Shown: positions 1 through 12,760, counted from the stretch's first letter. The stretch is 64,000 nucleotides of DNA from Isoperla grammatica (GCA_945910005.1 OX246740.1:56785221-56849220), one strand, 5' to 3'. A program made the numbers and translations. Notes: a model not told the origin generated them from the sequence alone.

Positions 1-143
1 CTCAATACTTTCGTCAAACTTATTGAATTCAAGAACGAAAGCGAGTCGAAAACAGTTTGTTCAAAAACTGCAAAAATGTAGCTTCTATTAATTGATGCTT
101 TTTTGTCCTTGAATTCAATAAGTTTGAGGAAAGTATTGAACCG
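1..143. repeat. Hairpin-forming dispersed repeat, copy 1
   Basis: The first ~40 bases and bases ~106-143 are near-perfect inverted copies of each other around a ~65-base centre. Each arm carries the palindrome TTGAATTCAA next to a purine run. A related element lies at 21312-21452, so this is a dispersed family and not a chance palindrome. No ORF lies inside it. The outer boundary is uncertain because the copy starts at the window edge. It could be a small MITE or a foldback element. Confidence 0.6.
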
Positions 144-719
144 TGTAATGTGAGTATTACACCACTAGTCATGTGTTTGACACATTGTGAGTCTCGAAGG
201 GATGATAAAGAATAGAAGGCCAAGTGGAAGGGGAAAGTAGTAGGCAAGATTGGAATACGCTTAGCCAATAACCCAGCATGTGCTGTTTAGTAGATATGTA
301 GACTTCAAGTGAATAATAGTCAACTTTACCATAAGCTTTTCAAGAGATTACTGTAACTTTTGTAAACGTTAATATAATTTCTAGTATTTAACGCTATACA
401 TAAATTTGTATTTATCGTATCCCCACTCAGTCACAGGGGCTGTTTTTCAATGGTGAGCATCACAACGGGTATTGTGTACCTCGTTGCTAGGACGGCTCCG
501 AAGTCACCGTTTTAACGTTGAAGAGTAACATATTGTGTTGGAGCAAGGCCAACTCTCTACCATTTACATATCTGGCGAATAGTTGGAAACATAAAGTGAC
601 AATCTAAAATTATTTACCGTATAGACTGAGTAGACTGTACATTTGTGTTTGGACTTGTAAACAAAAATATAAATAATGTAGGGATTGTATGCGTACAAGA
701 GTTGAAAGCCAACTGCCCC
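144..719. other. No gene seen
   Basis: AT-rich sequence with frequent stops in all frames and no repeat that I recognise. Confidence 0.5.
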
Positions 720-1163
720 TCCCTCATACACTGCCTGGCGTGTGAACTGAAGGCAGCACAGATCCTGTGGTAGTATAACTTGTACCCCCCCCCCCTCACA
801 CACTGCCTGGCGTGTGAACCGAAGGCAGCACAGATCCTGTGGTAGTATAACTTGTACCCCCCCCCCTCACACACTGCCTGGCGTGTGAACTGAAGGCAGC
901 ACAGATCCTGTGGTAGTATAACTTGTACCCCCCCCCCCTCACACACTGCCTGGCGTGTGAACCGAAGGCAGCACAGATCCTGTGGTAGTATAACTTGTAC
1001 CCCCCCCCCCCCTCACACACTGCCTGGCGTGTGAACTGAAGGCAGCACAGATCCTGTGGTAGTATAACTTGTACCCCCCCCCCCCCCTCACACACTGCCT
1101 GGCGTGTGAACTGAAGGCAGCACAGATCCTGTGGTAGGATAACTTGTACCCCCCTCCCCCCTC
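720..1163. repeat. 72-bp minisatellite with poly-C tracts, 6 copies
   Basis: The marker CTGCCTGGCGTGTGAA recurs at 731, 803, 874, 946, 1020 and 1095, giving periods of 71-75 bp. The unit ends in a C run of roughly 9-14 bases, and the change in period comes mostly from this run. The unit body is nearly identical between copies, apart from a C/T difference after GTGTGAA. Short minus-strand frames here are by-products of the repeat. The complementary strand offers a regularly spaced G run. Confidence 0.95.
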
Positions 1164-1990
1164 AGTGAGTCCCTCGAGCAGTGGCCTAGGAGTGTGTGTG
1201 CTGTGGTAAGATGGGGATTGTTTTATTGATTGTGTGGTCGCGCTGCCCCCGAAGGGTACCCCCCCCCCCCCTCACGGTGTACGTCACACAACGTTGGGGT
1301 TCAACGCAAATAGTGGGGGGGCCAATAGGGACCGACCAAATGAAATCTGTACCGGGAACATATTTGAAAAGTGATTCTTGGAATTACAGTGAAGTTTTTT
1401 TCTCGTTTGTGGATAAAAGAAAAAACAGCCATAGATTCGTTCATTTTCCATTTAACATATTTATATAACACGCTTCGACAATACCCTCCAAACAAAACGG
1501 ATTTTGAATATTAAGCCACTTTTTACAACACAATATAAATTGATAAAAATAAAATATATAAACCTATTGCTTTAAAACTAAAGGAACTTGCAATAAGTGT
1601 ACTAATCTATATATTTGTATGCGGTTAGTAAATATAGTAGACAATCAGAGTACACTTACTATTAATCATTATTTTTTATAAAAATGTTTAAGTTCAGGAA
1701 CATAATGTACCATTGTATCATATTTGCCGTTTTCTGAATCATTGTTTTTTTTTAATTGACCATTATTAACGTTCTCTTACTAGTGATACATGGACGACCC
1801 CACTGATGTATCTTACTTGCAACAATGAATGTTCATTACCAACCAGCACAGTTCTCTTCGCCCTTTTGAAATCAGTAATAAAAATAAACGACGGGCGTCG
1901 CGACGCCACCGACGCCATACGCAAAACAGTACCTAACCGTTAATCTGAACGGCGCCGTTTTTTCACCGTTACACACGTGACTGTTCTGTG
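1164..1990. other. No gene seen; C13 run
   Basis: A 13-base C run lies at 1259-1271. The rest is AT-rich with no supported gene. Confidence 0.5.
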
Positions 1991-2912
1991 AATGCACCGT
2001 CTGGCTGTCTACATTCAAAAATAACTTTACGTCACACAAAGTATCGATTTGTAAGAGAACCATGAGTATATTCAATTAACTTGATTCCTTCTAATTTTTT
2101 TCAAATACAAAGTAGTAAGCACATGTAAACAAACCTGCGTGACATACCACAGATATTGAGATAATTATGTAAGTTTCAGGGGATGTCTGTCTGTCATTCG
2201 AAAATTACGTAATGTCACACAAAGTATCGATTTGTAAGGGAACCTGAGTATGTTCACTTAAGTTGATTCCTTCTGAATAATTTCAAATACATTTACTGTA
2301 AGCACATGTAAACAAACCTGCGTGACATACCACAGATATTGAGATAATTATGTAAGTTTCAGGGGCTGTCTGTCTGTCATTCGAAAATTACGTGATGTCA
2401 CACAAAGTATCGATTTGTAAGGGAACCTGAGTATGTTCACTTAAGTTGATTCCTTCTGAATAATTTCAAATACAACTACTGTAAGCACATGTTAACAAAC
2501 CTGCGTGACATACCACAGATATTGAGATAATTATGTAAGTTTCAGGGGCTGTCTGTCTGTCATTCGAAAATTACGTAATGTCACACAAAGTATCGATTTG
2601 TAAGAAAACCTGAGTATGTTTACTTAGTTTGACTCCTTTTTATTAATCTTATATACATGTACTGTAAGCAGATTTAAACAAACCTGCGTGACATACCACA
2701 GGTATATAGATAATTACGTAAGTTTTAGGGGATGTCTGTCTTTTATTAAAAAATTACGTAATGTGACACACAGTATCGATTTGTAAGAGAACCTGATTAT
2801 ATTTACTTAACTTGATTCCTTCTAATTAATCTCAATTTTAACTTATTTTAGCGTATATAAACACACCTGCGTGACATACCACTGATTTTGAGATAATTAC
2901 GTAAGTTTGTAG
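1991..2912. repeat. 183-bp satellite-like tandem array, about 5 copies
   Basis: The marker GTATCGATTTGT recurs at 2041, 2224, 2407, 2590 and 2773, a period of exactly 183 bp each time. Units share AACCTGCGTGACATACCAC and a following stretch ending in a pure (CTGT)n-like segment. The first and last copies are the most diverged, as expected for array edges. The unit length is near that of many animal satellites. No ORF and no hammerhead core were seen in the unit. Confidence 0.93.
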
Positions 2913-2934
2913 GAGTATGAGGTGCTATCTTGGA

Positions 2935-3350
2935 TCTCGGCCATTTTGGAATTTTATATTCACACCAATAACTCGGTAACCGTTTTAGCCGTTGCAATTT
3001 TGTACAGTTTTGTACGTCTCCAACACTAATCGACCGTGTGAATATCGTCGACGTGAAGCGAACGGTCACGTCAGTATACGACCGACGTACCCTAAGACGT
3101 ACAAGAATGACCGGTTTACCAACAAAAATTAAAACCTGAACCAGGTCCAATAGAATGGACATAGCTCCGGCGAAAACACACAGACAGTCGCAACAACAAT
3201 ATACCCACGCTTGTGTACCGGGCGGCCATCTTGAAATTCTTATTTCCAATTAATAACTCGGTAACTGTTCCGTCTGGAGCGTTGAGATTTTGTACACCAA
3301 CACGGGTCGCCAACACCAATCGACCTTGTACATTGCGGCTACGGGTGACA
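2935..3350. repeat. Diverged duplication next to the satellite
   Basis: Segments 2935-3060 and 3222-3350 align. Both have GGCCAT near the start, AATAACTCGGTAAC, a TTTTGTACA-like stretch, and a later CAACACYAATCGACC. They are about 285 bp apart and clearly diverged, so the duplication is old. The 133-residue minus frame across this region is treated as incidental. Confidence 0.6.
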
Positions 3351-3570
3351 TTAATGTATGTTTATATTATTTGTCAAGCGCGTTAGTTACTAGTCTCTAA
3401 TAATTGCAGTCAGTGAATAACTATTCGTTAGTCTTACGCGCTATCCTACTCTTTCCTTTAATTTCGTTCTAGCGGTGCTCGTCTAGCAAATGATAATTAT
3501 GTCACACTGTTTTGTTCACTAGCAAACAACCCACTGTGAATAATAAGGTTTTTTTTATAGTGTGACCCGT

Positions 3571-4245
3571 TCAAAAAACAGTAGTTAATGTAAACAGCCA
3601 TCCTTTGATTTCGTACCTACATTGCTGGTCTAAAGCCAACGTAAATTGTTCGTGGTTTGTTAGTAAGAGTCGGGTACTCCGAACCGAGCAAAGTTTTCCA
3701 GCTGCGGATGTGTATCTTGACTGATAGAGTTGCTTTGCCATGGTTGTTTGCCTGATAGAGTTGCCTTGCCTGGTTGTTTGCATCTCCGCTCGCCGAGTTT
3801 GTTTGTCCTCGACAATCTCGTCGCTTACAATCTGTGCAGCTCTAAGCCTCTTAACTTGCGCGCGACGCCGTCTTCTGTCCTCCTCGCACCTCGCGGGCTG
3901 GACTCTGCGGTCATAGCCAGGGTGCGAGTTGACGGGGGGTATTTCCCCCCTTTGGTATAATTCCATCCCTGGGTCTGTCTTACTGGAAGGTATCCCCACC
4001 TCTCGATACCCATCTCATCTCATATCAACTGACTTTATCTATACCTCAGATTGCTTCTAAGGCCAACTAGAAGGTAATAATACCACCAAACAAATCTTTC
4101 CTCCGGTGGCTGGGGTTTTTCCCCAGACCCCTTGCAACCCACCAGATACTCTACTTGAGCATCCCTCCTCTGCCAATTCGTCCATTCCCACCCTGGATAT
4201 AACTAGTCTCGCGCTTATCAAATATAGCCGAGGCCAATAGTTCAA
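3571..4245 (-). other. GC-richer block with open, unrecognised minus frames
   Basis: This block is GC-richer than its surroundings. It holds a 142-residue minus frame (3571-3999) and a 62-residue one (4057-4245). The longer frame is rich in charged residues, with a run of five arginines, and looks more protein-like than most frames here. I recognise no domain. A ~32-base tandem duplication (CTGATAGAGTTGC...GGTTGTTTGC) lies at about 3720-3781. It could be a remnant of a retroelement Gag or of a host exon. Neither is shown by the sequence. Confidence 0.2.
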
Positions 4246-6583
4246 ACTACATTTCTACTTCACTAGGCCCGACCATCTACTTGAAAAAGGTTCATTATGG
4301 ATAATTTACGATCTTGAATTGAAAAACTGGAAATTCCGAACACAGCGGGCGTGACTATGTGGCTTGTCGCGGAAGACTGGTTTTACGAATGTGTGAAAGA
4401 ATGCTAGGCATCTGTTGATTTCCGTTGAAACATCGAGCATTAAAGGGGTGACAGATAGGGGGGATGGTATATAGACTACGTCATGCGTGTGAACGAAGGC
4501 GTTACATTGTTGTATCGTTGTTGGTGTGCAATGTATCGCCAAAGCTCTCGAAGCAAGCAGTGGTGCAACGCTTGGCAACCATGTATCACTAGTGCAGCCA
4601 TGTTGCCGATGCCCCCAGGTAATCACACCACAAATGCAGTTAGCGTAGTACTAACGAAGCCCGCTCGGAGCGTCTGTGTAGCGGTGGGGATAGAACTAGA
4701 ACATACAAGTAACAAGCTTGGGAATATAATGCGGCAAACTGATTATGGACGATGCTACGAAGACCTTTTCAATATTTATTAGTGGAATAACTAGGCTTAA
4801 CCTCCAATTTAGAAGCTTTGATATCCGACTTCTATACAAGTATTATAGAGACATAAGAGTGTTTGAAATAAGGGCTATATAGAAAACGCTGGACGGATTG
4901 AGACAGAACTTGCATTTCAGACTTCAAAGTTTAACCTCTAAAGAATCACAGGCTGTACATTATCAGTCTGCCCCATCTAGGGTGAAAGCAGAGGAAAATA
5001 AAATTAAGCGCCATAGACATGATGTTTTTAGAACAATTGTGAAGTTCTTTCGCTGTGCTAAATTCCGGATAAATGGTAATATTATAAAAATGGAATATAA
5101 ACTCCCATCTGTAGACTCAAGTTTGAAGTGACTGGGAAACGAGTGGTACTCGTATCGAGAAACTAGACGCTAAACTGTCATGGCTGCCGTTACACTTACA
5201 CCCTCGCATCTGCAGTTAAACTATAGAGCGCGTATTTCCATCGTACCGTCGTGCGTTTCTTCGATTCTGATTTATTATCTTCTGATTACAACATCTTTCA
5301 AGAGAAAAGATTTATACTCAAACCACAACTATTTTACTAATTCAATTCTCCCAACAATCTCTGCTCACCAATGCCATTCGTTATCGCTTCCATAACCGAT
5401 GATTTTCAATTTGTTTTCACTTTCCTCCCTCTTCGAGAACTCAGTCTCCCTCGGCCGGATCCGCCCCGAACAGCAGAGTTCGACATAGTTCACGAAACTG
5501 AATTATACATCCATCACACTTTATGGAGAACTTTGGTTCACGAGCTAAAACAATGCGAGTTTAAAAGTTTTTAACTAGGGTATTTTATAATTGATAGCGT
5601 AGCACCTCGCTCAGTACTTTAATGAACAATTTTTAATTTAATTACAACCTGGGGGATATTCTACTCATGGTGTGGGTTTAGTTGTTTGTTAATGATGTCA
5701 ACTCAACAGCAAAGTTAACAAATGAATGTCAACTCGTTTTTACTGCACAAAATAAAGAAATTTGTTTGTGTACTCTGGTTGTATGGTTGGTGTAGATACT
5801 TCAATAGTAAACACAATAAACAATATATAGAATACCCAGGATTTATCAAATAAAGAGCACAATACAAGTTTTCTCCATGAGAAGAGTCTGATACGTGACT
5901 GTACATTTCAACTATATTTTTACAATGTGATTTTCCTTCAAGACTAACGCCCATTTTGAATTCAATCAACCTCAACTTGACAACATTTCTTGTCGATAAC
6001 ACGGAACTAAAAACTAAAACAATGTCAGGTGAGGACCGGTCGCGCGTTATAAACGGATTAGAACGATCGCGAGAGAACAGGACGTGGAAACTATGAATAA
6101 TAGAACAGCTTGCATGAACTGGAGTCAAGAGGGGTGTGGATGCATGGAGGGGATGGGTTAGCCCTGTCGGTGTATATTATGTCATTGTCTGTGCTTCTTT
6201 CGTAGGTGGAACAGTTGATATATAGCAAGACATGACCCAGATTAGATACAATGGGTTGCCCGCCAGAGAAGACGGAAACAGTGGTTAAAACAGTGGGGGA
6301 GGTGAGAGCTGGAAGAGAGTACAGGAATAGTGGGAAGATATAGGTGGATAGAGAAGGTAACAGATAGTGTATTGATGGGTAGAGGGACATGGCAAGGTGT
6401 GAGAGGAAATATAAGTCGAAGATTATGTGAAGATCAAACTATATGGAAGAGTTTGTCAGCATACGGAAGACCACGGAACCAGCTCCGTTCCTCTCTATCT
6501 GCCTCAAATTCTCTTATCTATGAGTCACAAATAAATCAAACAATATCTTGGTATTGTAAAGAAAATATGAACTTCGTTTCGTT
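4246..6583. other. No supported gene
   Basis: Several short frames (for example 5715-6128 minus) are of a length expected by chance and show no motif. I see no tandem repeat here. Confidence 0.45.
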
Positions 6584-6890
6584 CACGTGACTACAACAAC
6601 AACAGTTCGAAGCCCGTCACCGACATTCCCAGCCGTGTTCAAGAACGCTTTGTTGTGGACGGGTTGTGTTAATCATAGCTCCCCCCCGACGCAATAAGGT
6701 GGAGGGGTGCTCGACGTAAGATCTCGCCTCACTAATGCGTAATTACGCCCCTACGGGCGCCATTTTGCCGCGTCGATAACAACCTCATCAGGCGCGACGG
6801 AATTAGGTTATCGAAATATTCGATCATTTGCCAGGCGGTGAAGCGTCTCATCAGACCACGTGACTGGCGCTCGAGATGTGGTTCTCTAGG
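6584..6890. promoter_or_regulatory. CpG-rich module with E-boxes and a YY1-like site
   Basis: This block is CpG-rich in an otherwise AT-rich setting. It contains CACGTGAC at 6584-6591 and 6857-6864, TTCAAGAACG at 6638-6647, ATGCGTAATTAC at 6735-6746 and GGGCGCCATTTTGCCGCG near 6755. The last contains, in reverse, a YY1-like AAAATGGCG. Three of these motifs recur in the same order at 14299-14403. Promoter or enhancer function is inference; no transcript start is visible. Confidence 0.3.
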
Positions 6891-7364
6891 GGGATGTTTT
6901 CATGCAACGACCGCGTAGTCGAACAACACCCCTTGTCTTGGATGTACGAGGACTTGGAGGCAAATAGTGGAACGTGTAATTGAAAAGCGAAAAAACGGAA
7001 TTGAAGTGAAAAGTGCTTTTCAATTCTGTCACACGGGAATTTAAAGAAATAGTGACGTTTGTTTCTAGCGTCTCCTGTAAAGTTTGTACGAGACTTTTGC
7101 GCAACACTTGTCAATCCCCTAGCGGAGGCTCGTCGAACTCAGTACGTGACGGGGCCTGCGCGCTCGTAGTATAGACATCGTCAGCATTGAGACAAATGAA
7201 GGGGATATTGAACTACTGTGGACTATTTGCTCACTTGTTTCAATTGCTGACCAATGATTGGTCATAAATTTGCAAGTTTACGTGAATTATTTAGAAGTAA
7301 AACCCCCAGAGAAGAGAGCTAAGTAAATTCGATAGGAATAAAACCGGCCACTCTCAAATTCGTT

Positions 7365-7590
7365 CTTTCTCGGTACAACTGTACTCTCCACGCTGTTTCT
7401 CTTTCCTCCTCCTCTTAGTGCAGCTGTACTCTCCAAACTCTCTTCCTTCTCAGTAAAGCTTTCTCAGTTGAGCTGTACTTTCTGAACTCTCTCCCTCCTC
7501 TGAGTGCATCTGTACTCTCCAAGCTCTTTCTCCCTTGTACTCTCCGAGCTCTTTTCCTCCCCTGGGCCCGACGACTTTCCGCTGAGTCTG
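7365..7590. repeat. Imperfect CT-rich tandem repeat
   Basis: About four to five degenerate copies of a ~45-55-bp unit, with recurring CTGTACTCTCC and AGCTCTTTCTCC. Copies vary in length and sequence, so the array looks old. Confidence 0.7.
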
Positions 7591-10500
7591 TAATACGATG
7601 ATTGCTTCTCACTTTTCACTCTCCGTCGACTTTTTTTACGTTTATTTATTTGACCGTTTCGATTACTTTATTCTATTCTTAAAAACGTCGCCCGCGGGGT
7701 TTGATTGAAGAATGGAAGGGGATTGCGTAGAGGTGACCAACAAGCGACGCAGTTAGGGGATGCCCCCCCCCCCCCAACTCTTGGTGGACGGGCTATGCGA
7801 TTTATTCTATAGTATTTCGAAGTTGCTGAACTTCGGGCGGTGGGTCCTTGCGGGATGTTTCGCTCGGAGAAGGCAACGTGCCAGCTTACAAGCCTCCAGA
7901 AACTTGTGTTGTTTTATGTATTCCACAAAAACCCACATCTGTCAGTTCTCACGGGCCAAAGTCTCACGGCGAACTATGTGTTCCAACTCTTTGACTTGAC
8001 TGTACTTTGGGGGGTAAAGTTTTGCCAACACTGCCTACAGACATGACAAATAGATTCAAAATATGAAAGGCTATTTATTGGTAATATTCAATATTTGTCG
8101 GAAACTTGTTTCGTAGTTTACTTCGAAAAACTTTTGGCATATTAAATTTTTTGAACTGTTGGTTTGCACGTATATTAATTCAAGGGTACTTTATGTTTAA
8201 ACAATTGACATAAAGACGCACCAAACACTTCCACTCGTTATTGAAAACACGAGATGGGTTCTTGTTTCATATCAACTCATTTTATAGCGTAGGCGGTAGG
8301 AAGTCATGTTTGTACAGTAAAATGGCTTCGTCGTCAGCGTTTTGCCATTTTGTTATATGCGCAAGTTTTAATAGCGACATTAATACGATGGGAAGAGACT
8401 TAGTACCGTAATTATTTCAGTCAGCTTAAATTAAGAACGCAAAAGTGCTTTTTCCGTTATATGTTGTCCTAAACATACATTCCCCAGATCAAATGATAAA
8501 CTCTTGTACGCACGTTAACCATTTAAAATTAGATTTTGATATATCGTATTACACAGATTTTAAAGACTGCCACGAAAAACGTAAAAACAAATTAAAAAAT
8601 CTAATCGTTGTTCCAAAACTTTTCTCGCTGTAAAATAACTTTGACGTTTGTTTTTTAATTAAAAAACTGTTCCATATTTGTTGGCAGATCCATTTTTTTT
8701 TTTTGTAGAGTATTATTTTCATTTCTAAGTTTGGGCGTTTACGGTTTTGGAGTATTAACTGTGTTTTTGACTGTTAAGACTACAAATGTAATTGAACAGA
8801 ATATGAAATATACAGCACAAGGAGTGATGGTAGAAGATTATTAGATGAGCGTAGCGAAGCGGAGTGAATCTTTCCATACAACTCGATCGGCGCTTTGTCT
8901 GTGTGTCTGTATGTGCGCTAAATTTTGTTCGTCGCGCACAGGTCAAACGGCTTGACGTATTTGGCTGAAATTTTTTGTCAACATTTGTGACCACTAAACT
9001 CGATGCTGTTAACATAACCAGCAAAATTCGTCAAGATGCCAACCTACAAAAAATTAATTAGTGAAAAAAATCCCGTTTTATTTTTTTTAAATTAAAAGTT
9101 ATGAACAGATTTAAATAATGTTTTATATTTATATCCACGCCAACAATGTCGAAACTGGATAAAAGTTTTGGAATTGTAACTCTTACCGCCATTTTGTAAC
9201 AAAATATTTAGTTTCTATTTACGGGAATTTTTATTGCTTTCTTTACAGTGTTCCACTTAAATGATTCTCATTTGAGGACCATTGAAGTTAGATGCACATA
9301 ATATGCAGCACGAATAACGTGCACAGTCAGACCTTTCTCACTATGTATTTGGAATTTTGATCGCTATCATAGAATGGCTACAATGACGTGTTATGTTTTA
9401 TGACTTTCACGGCAAAAATGCAAATGTTAACAACGAACTTTGTACACAAATAAAAAAGCTTTTATTATCATTTAAATGTGGTTATTGTATGATTAAATAA
9501 TATTAAATTTTAGATATAGTCTGTATCTACATGATGGAACTTTCCATACACTGATAGGTTTAATAGTTTATAAATAAGAGCCTTTTGAGTAGATCACGGT
9601 TGAATTAAATTATGCGGAAATACATTGAAAAATCAATTTAAAGGTTTTAATTTATTTAAAGAAACTTCTTGACGGATTTTAATAATATTTCGTGCAGTTA
9701 TTAGCAACATATCGGCAAATAATATACACAAATTCTAAGGTTGTAATTTGAACCACTATCTTTTTAAAAATCATGTGTACATTATAAAGGTTTTTTTTTG
9801 TAAGAGTAATATGATATGCAAATGATATGTTTGATTTAAAAAAAACTCGCTCATCTGGCAACGCGGAGCGTTTTCCTAGTATAACATAAGCGAACATAAG
9901 CGAACTTCAAACAAACAAAATTGCTGTGTTGTACAAAACTTGCTTTGAAACACAGAGAAAACGCTCAATTGTTGCAAGTTGATTGCTAACTCATTTTATA
10001 TTTGTTTATTCAATGGATGTCAACTGATGTATTGAAGAATGGGCTTGTTATAATTTATATATGCAATGTATATTTGTGTTTAAATTCGTGAGGATCTTTC
10101 AAAATCGCAATTATAATAACTAAATATTTTCAGTCATAGTTACGAAATAGATAATAGATTGTATGAGCGTCCCTCAGTGAAAATCAGTTCTTGTAACTAA
10201 GTGGATGGACAATAAATACAAAATGTATCCATTTATTTTGTACTCATACATTTTTGTTTCCATCCAATTTAAAAGTCGCTTGTTATATCTTCTGTCATGA
10301 TATACTTTTTGAAACTTTGTGAGACATACTTATATTAAAAACTATCATGGCGTTGAACAAACAGATCCTCATACCAACGAGACGTTGAACGCCCCTCATT
10401 GCCAAGCATATCTTACGTGTTATGAGATGTAACACCGTTGTATGCACATAATTGCTGATGATACGGGTGCATGAGTTATCGTGGTCTCTATGTGTACCGG

Positions 10501-11382
10501 TCATCGCATCTCTGTAGCCGGATGACCGAACATTGGACGATGTTTGACAATTATGGCCGTGATTGCTCACTCAACGACGTACTAATGTTGATTGAACACC
10601 TCCGAGCTGTGACAAGAGGTGTGGTTAGCGCCTGATATTAGTTACCGATAGATATGGCTTAGAGATACCCTCGACACTCAACTCCAGTCCTGTCTCAGTC
10701 ACAATCCGTCGTAACTATCCTAACAACCGATTAAACCTGATGTCACTTGTGAATTGTGATGCACATCAGGTAATGCTGGTTTGCACCCTTGGGGTGAGGC
10801 TCATACGATAGATTGTTTATGGTCAAACAAATTGTTTATATAAAGTGATTGATTTTTCGTAAGAATATTATATTCATCTTTTTTAATATTCTAAACTATA
10901 TTTTAAATGTATGTTACTTTTACGTGACGTAGTCAGTTGTATTTGCAAGATATGAGTTAATTATAAATAAAAAAATACACACGGGTGGGATTACCTGAAA
11001 AGGGAAAACAAACATTTATCTTAAGTTGAATTCATCATACTTCGTGATATAATACTGTACGGTATGCGACGTCAGTAAATCAAGATTTGGGAAAGAACAC
11101 GTATTTCTTCAACAGCTCTTATGCACTCAAGGTTTGTCCGATATGGTTACTGGTCGGTATTTGTCATCAACTTATGTTGTCTTTTGATTCTTTTATTAGA
11201 TTTAGCGTACAAAATAATAGAGCAAGTGCAGGAGAGTTGTTATAGAGTAAATACATGTTCTGTCCGAGCCATGATTTATTGATGTCTGCGAGTGTACACC
11301 AATGTGTACTATATATTTGATTTACAGTCGGGTTCGTTGAACCTCGTCTCATTGCGCCGAACACATTAACGTCGCCCATTCT
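7591..11382. other. No supported gene
   Basis: Long AT-rich stretch. It includes a C11 run near 7767. The patch at 8850-9050 (GAGCGTAGCGAAGC, then TGTCTGTGTGTCTG) may be an old transposon end. On the minus strand near 9186, ATGGCG is followed directly by a good splice donor (GTAAGAG), but no downstream exon can be assigned. Confidence 0.4.
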
Positions 11383-11510
11383 ACAGACATAATGCATTTT
11401 GCAAACAAAGCCTTGTGGACAATGCGACCCACATTTGTTGGCTTTGCTACCGGACCGGCTGCAGGACCGTTTGCCAATAGCTACTAACTTGCCAACTCTC
11501 AAGTCTTCCA
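11383..11510 (-). CDS. Candidate exon of a Cys-rich peptide (hypothesis)
   Basis: On the minus strand a plausible acceptor (TTGCGTATTGATTTCAG) ends at 11511 and opens a frame that runs through a dibasic KR. A compact Cys-rich stretch follows with spacing C-x8-C-x3-C-x5-C-x5-C. Its core reads CGSHCPQGFVCK. It resembles the general style of small secreted disulphide-rich domains. I cannot assign a family. The five cysteines are an odd number, so part of the domain may lie elsewhere. The opposite strand is also open (11399-11824), which weakens the case. The 3' end of the exon is not determined; the range stops at the last Cys codon. Confidence 0.22.
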
Positions 11511-12045
11511 CTGAAATCAATACGCAAGGAAATTTATGGGCCAAGATGAGAACGTGGTTCCTTTGTCGTGGACGAAATTGGCGGGGTGCCAAGTTTTATT
11601 TGGGTCAAATAAGTGATTTGAACCGTGGAACGTTAGGGGCTGCTCTTATTGCTAATTGGTACAGAGAGTCAGAGACGGGAGGTGGAAAACACTCACTGCT
11701 GTCTTTGGTTCCGAGCGCGATTGGGGTTCGAAGGAATTTTATTGTTATCGAAAATGTAAATTCGTTCCACTTAAGAACCCTCTCAAAGCAAACTACTTAT
11801 TTGTTTAAATTGGTTGAGAGGTAAGGCCCCCCCTCCCTCCCCCTTTTCTTACTTCAGCTATTTTCTTCATTGAATTGTGGCCTAGGTTTTACCACTGTTA
11901 GTTTTAGTTTCTAGTTATTTGAGTTGAGTAGTTGTCCCTTTAGCATCCTGTGTAGATGTACTGACAGATTTCAGATTTGTCTTTTTATGTTAACTGAAAT
12001 GTAATAACTGATACTAGATAAACTGTTTTGAGATACAAGTTTGTC
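11511..12045. other. No supported gene
   Basis: A plus-strand frame ending at 11824 runs into GAGAGGTAAGG, a reasonable splice donor, but no domain is visible. A short C-rich stretch follows at 11827-11843. Confidence 0.4.
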
Positions 12046-12112
12046 CTGACTGGGGATTGGACCCAGATCCTTCGGCTCTACGTACCGGTACACAATTGCC
12101 ACTTCCTCAAAT
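12046..12112 (-). repeat. tRNA-like SINE head remnant
   Basis: Read on the minus strand, 12053-12063 is a pol III B-box-like GGTCCAATCCC. An A-box-like TGGCAATTGTG lies 38 bases upstream. The T-arm side CTGGGTCCAATCCCCAG can pair. The spacing is shorter than in a functional tRNA, so a tRNA-derived SINE remnant is more likely than a tRNA gene. Confidence 0.45.
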
Positions 12113-12457
12113 TTGAAAATAGATTTACGATTACCACGTTCTGATTTTCTGGATAATGGATAAACAAATGTTATTCCAGCAATCATATATTATCGGTATC
12201 CAAGAGATACGACACATATCCGCCCTTAATGAAGGTCTTACGTCACTTCTTCCCTCATTAAGGCTTGTGCTTGCTTGTGAGCCGCGGGTGTTAGACTGCG
12301 TGAATCATTAGTGCGTGCGATCCAAGACGAGTGATGCCAACTTGACAATGTAATTATTACCACACCGATAAGTAACACCAGATCTCCATAATGCTCGCGT
12401 GTGTGTGTGTGGTCTTTGTGGCTGCTTTACATATCCCGCGGGATGATGAGTTGCTAG

Positions 12458-12493
12458 ACTCACTGACTGACTGACTAACTGACTGACTGACTA
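12458..12493. repeat. (TGAC)n microsatellite
   Basis: About nine copies of the tetramer, with one interruption. Confidence 0.95.
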
Positions 12494-12579
12494 TGTGAAC
12501 TACAACTCAGATATTCTCGTTTCTAATGAAGGTTGGGAAGCATCGCCTCAAACCACAAGCGAGCTGCCATTATTACTCC

Positions 12580-12760
12580 CGTGACGTCATGGCGGCCATG
12601 ATTGTTATACAATGGCGGAGAATGTTTACAAATTGACAAATTTAAAAGAACTGAACACACAAATGTCACAAGCTTAATTTTAGTCAACCAATCAATTTTT
12701 TGTCATTTCAACGAAGCCTATTTAAACTCGCAAAGAATTGTCGCAAAGATGGCTGCCGTT
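12580..12760. promoter_or_regulatory. CRE plus YY1-like site cluster
   Basis: A full CRE palindrome TGACGTCA (12582-12589) overlaps ATGGCGGC (12588-12595). A second ATGGCGG follows at about 12612, and AAGATGGCTGCC lies near 12748. AAGATGGCGGC-type sites near start codons are typical of YY1-bound TATA-less animal promoters. Only very short frames follow. Promoter function is inferred from motif clustering alone. Confidence 0.3.

Noticed and set aside
720..2912. CRISPR-like array
   Set aside because: Repeats are directly adjacent without unique spacers, and the DNA is eukaryotic.
2848..3249. 133-residue minus frame
   Set aside because: Lies across the satellite end and the diverged duplication, and has no domain.
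5715..6128. 137-residue minus frame
   Set aside because: No motif, AT-rich composition, no splice or promoter context.
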